DNA of 10,569 nucleotides from an uncultured Bacillota bacterium (lineage in GTDB: Bacteria; Bacillota; Dehalobacteriia; UBA4068; UBA4997), in NCBI GenBank assembly GCA_948907985.1, contig CAQWMM010000059.1:1-10569 (forward strand), given 5' to 3'. Below the pieces are notes generated by a model. That model did no database searches, was not told the origin of the DNA, and saw only the letters and a program-made list of their open reading frames with translations. The position numbers and the translations under genes were made by a program. Below, in pieces: positions 5,000-10,569 of this stretch (position 1 is the first letter of the stretch; every line of letters begins with the position of its first letter).

Positions 5000-7900
5000 A
5001 TGGCGAAAATTCAATCAGAAATAGTTTTGCAAGATAATTTCTCACCGGTTTTGCAGAATATAGCCGGTTTTATCAATTTGGCAATGGGTTCTATGCGGGA
5101 CTTGCAGGAAACCGTTAGTAGGCCGTTTGAGCCGGCAGCCCTCCAGGGTATGCAGGAATATGTCAGCAAAACCAATCTGGAAATGCGGCGTTTGATGGAT
5201 AATCTGGAAAATTTGGCTATGCCAGAGCTTGCAGCGCCATCCACACCCTGGCAATGGCAGAGCGACAGCCTGCCAGTGTTTATAGATAGTGGTCTGGCGC
5301 GGTTTGAGCAGGAAGCCGAAAGAACCAACCGGCAGCTGGCAAATTTATACCAAAGCCAAATGCAGATTGCCAACCAAGCGGCGCAAACCAATATTTTTTC
5401 AGCTAATGCCGGCGGCGACTTGCAGGAAATGGCGAACCGCATAAATGCAGTGCGTTTGCAGGTTGAGAATATGGCCGCCAATCCGGCAGGGCTGGGGCTT
5501 AACGCCGCCAACAGTGAATTGGAGCGAATGCGCGCCCAACTGGTGCAGGCTGCGCAGGAGCAGGCGCTGTTGAATAACGCGGTGGCTGGTATGGACGTGC
5601 AGGCGGCTAACGAGGCTTATTTGCGGCTGTCGCAGACAATCAGCAATACCGAGCGACAAATTCGGGACAGCTTGAATTTGGAGTGGCATTGGCAGACGGA
5701 TGAAATGCCGGTGTTTACGGATAGCGGCCTGGCGCGGTTTAGGCAGGAATTGGCAAGCGCCAACAGCAGCCTTAATTCGCTGTATAACACCCAGGCGCAG
5801 GTTGCGGCGGCAGCCAGCAATATTGACTGGCTGCCGGACAATGCGCTGGCCGATTTGGGCAATATGCAGAACCGTTTGCAGGGGATTTGGCAGCAGGTCA
5901 ATTTAATTGGCAGCAATCCGCTGAATTTTGGCTCTGATTTTGCTAACCAGGAACTAGAGCGAATGCGCGGGCAGTTGGCTTTAGCCGTGCAGGAGCAGGA
6001 GCGATTAAATGCGGCGGTGGCCGGTATGAACGTGCAGGCGGCTAATGCGGCCTATTTGCAGCTATCGCAGACGGTTAGCGGCCTGGAGCAATATATTCGG
6101 GATAATACCAACGAGCAGGGGCTTTTTAACCAGACCATTCAGCAGGGCGCGCAAAACGCCTTTGGTTTGGGGAATATGTTGTCTGGCGTGGTTAAGGCTT
6201 ATTTGGGGCTGGCCGGGCTGCGCAAGGCGATTGATTTTGGCCAGGATTCAATGCGCGCCTTTGACGTGCAGATGAACGCGCAGGTGCAGCTGGGGACGGT
6301 TGTCAGCAATATGGGCATGGCTGATTATTATGATGATATTGTGGCGCAGGCGGCGGCAATCCAAAGCCAGGGGATGTTTGGCGACGAAATTATGATTGCC
6401 GGGGCGGCGGAGTTGGCGACTTATTTTACGGACGGCGACGCGGTTTTAAGCATTATGAACACGCTGACCGATTATGCGTCCGGCATGAGCGGCGGCGCAG
6501 AATTGAACGCCCAGCAGATGACTGACTATGCGACCGGGCTTGGCAAGGTGATGACTGGCTCTTATGAGGCAATGACGAAAAAAGGCTTTGAGTTCAATAA
6601 AACACAAAAGGCGATTATTGAGGGAACAGCCAGCCATGCGCAGATTGCGGAGCAGCTGGGCGCGGAATATTTGGAAATGAGTTCGGATATGCAGGCGGCG
6701 GCTGCGATTAATCAGGTGATTGCTGAAAGCTGGGGAGGTATGTATGAGGCGATGAGCAACACGCCGCATGGACAGATTGTGCAGCTGACTAATGCCTGGG
6801 GTGATTTGCAGGAGCAGATTGGGCAAGGGCTATACCCTTATGTACTGCTGGTGGTTGGGGCTTTTCGGGATAATTGGCCGACTGTACAAGGATTTGTCCA
6901 AGGCATAGCCAGTGGTTTTAATACCATACTGGGTGTGTTATCTTGGGTTACTAAGGCTGGTTTAGGCTTTGCGGATATGGTGATGAATAACTGGAGTTGG
7001 ATTAGCCCGCTTATTTATGGAGCTGCAATAGCATTAGGATTTTACAAAACAATTTTAGCTGCTACTAATATTTCACAGGGAATAAACAATGGGTTGACGG
7101 CATTTTCAACTTTCTGTATTAATGCAAACTGGGCAGCTCTAAATATGCAAACCGGTGCTACTTTTGCAGCGACAGCGGCGCAGTATGGTTTTAATGCGGC
7201 ATTATGGGCTTGTCCACTGACCTGGATTGTGGTAAAGGTTATGGCTGTTGTGGCGGTGTTCTATGCCGGAGTGGCGGCAGTGAATCATTTTGTCGGCACT
7301 ACTCTTTCGGCAACCGGTCTTATTTGCGGCGCTGTTGCTGCGGCTGGTGCATTTATCGGCAATACATTTGTAGGGTTAATTTCTGGCATTATACAATTTC
7401 TCTGGTCTGGATTTGTTGCTCCGTTTATGGGCATTATTGAATGGGTATTAAATGCTTGTAACGGTGGCTTTGATAGCTTGGCCGGAGCTGTTACTAATTT
7501 GCTTGGGCAACTGCTTTCTGTAGTATTAAGTTTTGCTAAATCAGTAACGAATATACTTGATAGTGTATTTGGCTGGAACTTAACTGATAAATTGCAAGGC
7601 TGGCAAAGTGAAGTATCAAGCTGGGGTAAAAATAAAAATGCTATTACTTTTGCTGCCGAAATGGATCCGGCTAATTATCTATCTAAATTTCACATCGACT
7701 ATACTGATACTTTTAATGCCGGTTACGGATTTGGCGAAAATCTGTTTAAGAATCCATTTGGTTTGCAGAATATAGATTTACCTACTTATGATTTGTTAAA
7801 TAATTCCGTTTGGGATAATATGGACAACAGCCTGCGGGAGATTGTCGCCAACACCGGGGATATGGCGCATGAGCTGAATATGTCTGATGAGGATTTAAAA

Positions 7901-8083
7901 TGGATGCGGGATATAGCCGAACGGGAAGCGGTAAACCGCTACACTACCGCGGAAATTGTGGTGAATATGGGCGGCATAACCAACCAGGTTAACAAAATGG
8001 AGGATTTGGACGGTATTACCACCAAGTTGGTAGATAACATGATCCAGCAAATTGAAATTGGCGCCGAGGGGGTGCATATCTAG
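5000..8083 (+). CDS. Tail tape measure protein
   Basis: This 1027-residue protein sets tail length and is carried inside the tube, with a role in DNA or effector passage. The start MAKIQSEIVLQDNFSP is typical of tape measures. ATG 5000 follows aggaggtg (4987-4994), and the open frame upstream of it is the shadow of the chaperone extension. Residues about 84-374 are an alpha-helical, Gln/Ala/Asn-rich tandem duplication. Residues about 405-610 are the conserved tape-measure core. From about 665 to 855 there are several hydrophobic, Gly/Ala-rich helices, as expected of the membrane-inserting part. The C-terminal region (about 860-1027) is soluble. The DNA coding for about 615-935 is clearly more AT-rich than its flanks. 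At the usual 1.5 angstrom per residue the length would fit a tail up to about 150 nm, or less if the globular parts do not count. Confidence 0.93.
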   Translation: MAKIQSEIVLQDNFSPVLQNIAGFINLAMGSMRDLQETVSRPFEPAALQGMQEYVSKTNLEMRRLMDNLENLAMPELAAPSTPWQWQSDSLPVFIDSGLARFEQEAERTNRQLANLYQSQMQIANQAAQTNIFSANAGGDLQEMANRINAVRLQVENMAANPAGLGLNAANSELERMRAQLVQAAQEQALLNNAVAGMDVQAANEAYLRLSQTISNTERQIRDSLNLEWHWQTDEMPVFTDSGLARFRQELASANSSLNSLYNTQAQVAAAASNIDWLPDNALADLGNMQNRLQGIWQQVNLIGSNPLNFGSDFANQELERMRGQLALAVQEQERLNAAVAGMNVQAANAAYLQLSQTVSGLEQYIRDNTNEQGLFNQTIQQGAQNAFGLGNMLSGVVKAYLGLAGLRKAIDFGQDSMRAFDVQMNAQVQLGTVVSNMGMADYYDDIVAQAAAIQSQGMFGDEIMIAGAAELATYFTDGDAVLSIMNTLTDYASGMSGGAELNAQQMTDYATGLGKVMTGSYEAMTKKGFEFNKTQKAIIEGTASHAQIAEQLGAEYLEMSSDMQAAAAINQVIAESWGGMYEAMSNTPHGQIVQLTNAWGDLQEQIGQGLYPYVLLVVGAFRDNWPTVQGFVQGIASGFNTILGVLSWVTKAGLGFADMVMNNWSWISPLIYGAAIALGFYKTILAATNISQGINNGLTAFSTFCINANWAALNMQTGATFAATAAQYGFNAALWACPLTWIVVKVMAVVAVFYAGVAAVNHFVGTTLSATGLICGAVAAAGAFIGNTFVGLISGIIQFLWSGFVAPFMGIIEWVLNACNGGFDSLAGAVTNLLGQLLSVVLSFAKSVTNILDSVFGWNLTDKLQGWQSEVSSWGKNKNAITFAAEMDPANYLSKFHIDYTDTFNAGYGFGENLFKNPFGLQNIDLPTYDLLNNSVWDNMDNSLREIVANTGDMAHELNMSDEDLKWMRDIAEREAVNRYTTAEIVVNMGGITNQVNKMEDLDGITTKLVDNMIQQIEIGAEGVHI
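5249..6118 (+). repeat. 435-bp tandem duplication within the tape measure gene
   Basis: Unit 1 starts at base 5249 (residue 84, WQWQSDSLPVF) and unit 2 at base 5684 (residue 229, WHWQTDEMPVF), a period of exactly 145 codons. The best-conserved parts are SGLARF near the start of each unit and ELERMR...QEQ...AVAGM-x-VQAAN-x-AYL-x-LSQT near the end. The middles differ more. The similarity is visible in the DNA too, so the duplication is fairly recent, but enough change has built up that it is no longer exact. It lengthens the coiled-coil rod and hence, by the tape-measure rule, the tail. Confidence 0.85.
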
Positions 8084-8665
8084 GTGTATGACTTTTATCT
8101 GGACGGGGTGCTACTGCCGGTGCCGCCGGAGCAAATAAAAATGAGCATTGCCAACCAGAACAGCACTTACATTTTAATCGACCAGGGGGAGATTAACCTG
8201 CTGAAACGCGCCGGGCTGACCGAGGTTGAATTTGAGTGTTTGCTGCCGCAGGTGAAATATCCCGCGGCAGTTTACGCGGGCGGTTTTCAGCCCGCGGCCT
8301 ACTATCTGGCGCATTTGGAGCGGCTGAAAGTGAGCCGTAAACCGTTCCAGTTCATTGTGTCCCGGGCAATGCCGTCGGCGACCGGAGGGAGTCCAGCAAG
8401 CCCCGGAGGGGCGGCGCTGGGGCGGGTGCTTTTCAGCAATAATATCAAGGTGAGCCTTGAGGATTACACCATCACCGAGAGCGCCAAAAACGGCTTTGAT
8501 TTAATGGTGAAAATCCGCCTGAAACAGTATCGAGATTATGGCACCCAGACGGTGCAGCTAAGCCAGAATGAAAGCGGCGATACTTTAATGGGCATAAGCG
8601 GCAGCCGGGCGGCGGAAAATGCGCCGGAGCCGAGCGAACAAAGGAGGGCAATGTGGCAGCAGTAA
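8084..8665 (+). CDS. xkdP: XkdP-like tail protein without LysM domain
   Basis: This 193-residue protein starts at GTG 8084, directly after the tape measure TAG, with gaggggg about nine bases upstream. The pattern MYDFYLDGVLLPVPPEQ, INLLKRAGLTEVEFECLLP, RKPFQFIVSR, VSLEDYTI and LKQYRDYG is that of the XkdP/YqbP family, which lies between tape measure and hub in PBSX-type tails and helps join tube to baseplate. Many relatives carry a C-terminal LysM domain. Here the protein stops about 40 residues after QYRDYG with no LysM-like sequence. A Gly/Ser/Pro/Ala-rich insert at about residues 98-113 interrupts the core and is encoded around two copies of ccggaggg (8382-8389, 8403-8410). Confidence 0.8.
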   Translation: MYDFYLDGVLLPVPPEQIKMSIANQNSTYILIDQGEINLLKRAGLTEVEFECLLPQVKYPAAVYAGGFQPAAYYLAHLERLKVSRKPFQFIVSRAMPSATGGSPASPGGAALGRVLFSNNIKVSLEDYTITESAKNGFDLMVKIRLKQYRDYGTQTVQLSQNESGDTLMGISGSRAAENAPEPSEQRRAMWQQ

Positions 8666-9633
8666 CTTTGATGATAACCAACGAGAAGAATGTGAGCTTT
8701 TTCCCGCCGACGGTGGAGGGAATCGAGCTTTCCAGTAGTCGGCGGGGCTCCCCGGCGACTTTGAAATTTACGGTGCTGAAAGATGAGGCTATGGCCGATT
8801 TGGGCGGCTTTGCCGAGGGTTCGGCGGTAACGCTGGAGGTAGACGGCAGGCAGCTTTTCTATGGCTTTATCTTTGTAAAAAGGCGGGACAAGGCCGGAGC
8901 GATTGAGTGTACGGCCTACGACCAGATCCGCTATTTGAAAAATAAGGATATATTGTCATATAAAAACATTACGGCCTCTGATGTGGTGCGCCTGATTGCC
9001 GATGATAAAAAGCTGAAATTGGGCGAGATTGAGCCGACCGGCTATGTGATACCGTTCCGCAGTGAGGAAAATATAACCCTGCTGGATATGATTGAAAACG
9101 CGCTGGATTTGGAATTGAGCCATAAGGGGCAGATGTTCGTGCTCTATGACGATTATGGCAAGCTGACGTTGAAAAACATTGCCAATATGCGGGTGGATAT
9201 ACTCATCAACGCTGCGGCGGCCGAAAACTTTGACTATACCAGCAGTATCGACGAGCAGACGTATAATCAGGTTAAATTGTCATATCCCGACCGAGATACT
9301 GGCAAATGGGCAAGCTATATTGTCAAGGATGGCGAGCATATTAATCAATGGGGGCTGCTGCAATATTTTGACACATTGCAGGAAAAGGAAAACGGTCAGG
9401 CCAAGGCGGAGGCGCTGCTTAAGCTGTATAACAGTAAAACGCGGCGGCTAAAGATTAAAAACGCCCTGGGCGACGTGCGGGTGCGCGCCGGCTGCCTGGT
9501 GGGTGTGGCGCTGGATTTGGGAGACATTATTGCCAACAGCTATTTGCTGGTGGAGAGCGTCTGCCACCGGTTTGGCGAGAGCGAGCATTTTATGGATTTG
9601 ACGCTGCGGGGAGGTGAGTTTATTGGCGGCTGA
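8653..9633 (+). CDS. xkdQ: XkdQ-like baseplate hub protein
   Basis: This 326-residue protein, by position and sequence, belongs to the XkdQ/YqbQ family, the Gram-positive counterpart of the gpD/gp27-type hub at the tip of the tail tube. Family-like features are the early beta-rich domain with SSRRGSPATLKFTVLKDE (about 29-46), VTLEVDGRQLFYGFIF (about 59-74), the ECTAYDQIRYLKNKD block (about 85-99) and the IDEQTYNQVKLSYPD segment in the second half. It starts at GTG 8653, four bases after aaggaggg (8641-8648), and overlaps the previous gene by 13 bases. An in-frame ATG at 8671 has no ribosome site. The last 20 bases overlap the next gene's upstream region. Confidence 0.85.
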   Translation: MAAVTLMITNEKNVSFFPPTVEGIELSSSRRGSPATLKFTVLKDEAMADLGGFAEGSAVTLEVDGRQLFYGFIFVKRRDKAGAIECTAYDQIRYLKNKDILSYKNITASDVVRLIADDKKLKLGEIEPTGYVIPFRSEENITLLDMIENALDLELSHKGQMFVLYDDYGKLTLKNIANMRVDILINAAAAENFDYTSSIDEQTYNQVKLSYPDRDTGKWASYIVKDGEHINQWGLLQYFDTLQEKENGQAKAEALLKLYNSKTRRLKIKNALGDVRVRAGCLVGVALDLGDIIANSYLLVESVCHRFGESEHFMDLTLRGGEFIGG

Positions 9634-10036
9634 TTATGGAGAGTTTTTGCAGTTAATGAAAAGGGCGGCGGTTGAGGCGGTGGCGGCCGGCAAACCGGCG
9701 GATTTATGTTATGGGACGGTGGAGGCGGTGGAGCCGCTGCAAATTATAACCGACCAAAAACTGCCTCTGTATGCGGAGCAGTTGGAGCTATGCCGCGCGG
9801 TGCAGGATTATTGGCTGGATGTGGAAATCAGCACGCAAAGCGAGGATAAGAGCGGGGGCGGTGGTTATGCGGAATTTGCCGCCCACCGGCACGCCGTCAA
9901 GGGGCGCAAAAAACTGCGCGTCTATAACGGTTTGCAGGCGGGGGAGCGGGTGCTGCTGCTGCGCTGGCCGGGCGGGCAAAAGTTTCTGGTGCTGGACAGG
10001 GTGTCGCCGACAATTACTAAGGGGGATTGGCAATGA
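9623..10036 (+). CDS. xkdR: XkdR-like (DUF2577-type) tail protein
   Basis: This protein of about 137 residues lies between the hub and XkdS-like genes, where PBSX-type tails encode XkdR (DUF2577). CYGTVEAVEPLQIITDQKLPL and the late KKLRVYNGLQAGERVLLLRWPGGQKFLVLDRV (beta-strand, OB-like) fit that family, whose members are small spike or baseplate-linked proteins. The start is uncertain: TTG 9623 has ggggaggtg (9608-9616) at a good distance, while GTG 9614 lies within that site. The gene ends TGA 10034-10036, overlapping the next ATG. Confidence 0.75.
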   Translation: MAADYGEFLQLMKRAAVEAVAAGKPADLCYGTVEAVEPLQIITDQKLPLYAEQLELCRAVQDYWLDVEISTQSEDKSGGGGYAEFAAHRHAVKGRKKLRVYNGLQAGERVLLLRWPGGQKFLVLDRVSPTITKGDWQ

Positions 10037-10443
10037 TTCCGAGCGTTACGCCGCTGCTGAACAGCGGGCTAAAAATTGCCGAGCAGCCGACTTTGACCTG
10101 GGGGCTTAATTTGCAGGAGGGGGACGACCGGGTGCGCGGCCAGACGGACAATTTGGCGGCTATGCGGCAGGCGGTTTGCAAAATCATCAACACCGAGCGC
10201 TACCACTGGCTGATTTACTCCTACAATTACGGCGTGGAGTTGGCCGACCTGTTCGGGCAGCCGGTTTCTTACGTTTGCCCGGAGATTGAGCGGCGAATAA
10301 GTGAGGCCTTGCTGGCCGACAAGCGAATAATCGGAGTGAGCGGCTTTGTGTTCGATTTGCCGCGCCGGGGCGTTGTACACGTTAAATTTACCGTGCAGAC
10401 GGTTTTCGGCGAGATTACGGCGGAAAGGGAGGTGAATTACTGA
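10033..10443 (+). CDS. xkdS: XkdS-like (DUF2634 / gp25-type) baseplate protein
   Basis: This 136-residue protein has TLTWGLNLQEGDDRVRGQTDNLAAMRQAV near its start, then YHWLIYSYNYGVEL and IERRISEALLADKRIIGV. These are typical of the DUF2634/XkdS family, related to T4 gp25, which builds the baseplate wedge and nucleates the sheath. ATG 10033 overlaps the previous stop (atga) and follows the purine run at 10019-10025. An in-frame TTG six bases earlier is less likely. The stop overlaps the next start, continuing the coupled tail operon. Confidence 0.85.
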   Translation: MIPSVTPLLNSGLKIAEQPTLTWGLNLQEGDDRVRGQTDNLAAMRQAVCKIINTERYHWLIYSYNYGVELADLFGQPVSYVCPEIERRISEALLADKRIIGVSGFVFDLPRRGVVHVKFTVQTVFGEITAEREVNY

Positions 10444-10569
10444 TGTTTGAAGACAAAAGCTACCAGGCGTTAATGCAAAGCGCGCTGGCCAGACTGCCGG
10501 CCAGTATGGACAAGCGGGAGGGCTCTATGCTTTGGGACGGGGTGGCCCCGGCGATGGCCGAGGTGGCGC
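10443..10569 (+). CDS. xkdT: XkdT / gpJ-like baseplate protein (N-terminal part only)
   Basis: The gene starts at ATG 10443, overlapping the previous TGA, with gggaggtg (10427-10434) eight bases upstream, and runs off the window. The visible 42 residues include MFEDKSYQALMQSALARLP and MDKREGSMLWDGVAPAMAEV. The DKREGS...AP...AE pattern is the standard start of the baseplate J/gp47 (XkdT) family, which forms the main baseplate wedge in contractile tails. Position after the XkdS-like gene agrees. The rest cannot be assessed. Confidence 0.85.
   Translation, partial: MFEDKSYQALMQSALARLPASMDKREGSMLWDGVAPAMAEVA

Noticed and set aside
5011..5916. Minus-strand frames opposite the tape measure
   Set aside because: They mirror the codon bias of the real gene, lack ribosome sites and family features, and follow the internal duplication.
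5249..6118. CRISPR-like or transposon repeat
   Set aside because: The two copies are long, adjacent, in frame and inside one protein. This is a gene-internal duplication with no inverted ends or regular spacers.

Overview
The window is part of a prophage or phage-derived element from a Gram-positive (Firmicutes-type) host, roughly 50% GC, with every confidently called gene on the + strand. The tail genes follow the order of the Bacillus PBSX xkd cluster (contractile, myovirus type). The holin, endolysin and small membrane protein resemble those of clostridial and Negativicute phages. I cannot name the species.

Region 1 (1-1459) is the end of a diversity-generating retroelement (DGR). It holds the last 65 codons of a variable target protein with a C-type-lectin-like variable repeat (VR), then an 84-bp structured spacer, then a complete DGR-family reverse transcriptase with an intact YMDD box. 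No template repeat (TR) and no avd-type accessory gene lie between the VR and the reverse transcriptase, or anywhere else in the window that I can find.

Region 2 (1460-3791) is a lysis cassette: a possible 22-residue peptide gene, an LLH-type holin, a CHAP endolysin with an SLH-like C-terminal segment, and a two-helix membrane protein. A D12-class (Dam-like) adenine methyltransferase follows.

Region 3 (3792-4384) is AT-rich and regulatory. It has two tandem operator-like repeats and an extended -10 promoter in front of a small XRE-type repressor gene. A very long bidirectional-looking terminator comes next, then a spacer with a large imperfect inverted repeat.

Region 4 (4385-10569) is the second half of a contractile-tail module: a XkdN-like tail assembly chaperone with a textbook -1 frameshift signal (A AAA AAC, 6-nt spacer, hairpin) that adds a 70-residue extension, the tape measure, XkdP-like, XkdQ-like, XkdR-like and XkdS-like proteins, and the start of a XkdT/gpJ-like baseplate protein. 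Stop/start overlaps and strong ribosome sites show a tightly coupled operon.

The most notable points are: the DGR with no visible TR, in which the VR occupies the position where the TR usually sits; the unusual order, with DGR, lysis, methylase and repressor genes placed upstream of the chaperone gene in the middle of the tail module; the frameshift signal; and the tape-measure gene, which carries both a 435-bp tandem duplication and an AT-rich mosaic segment.
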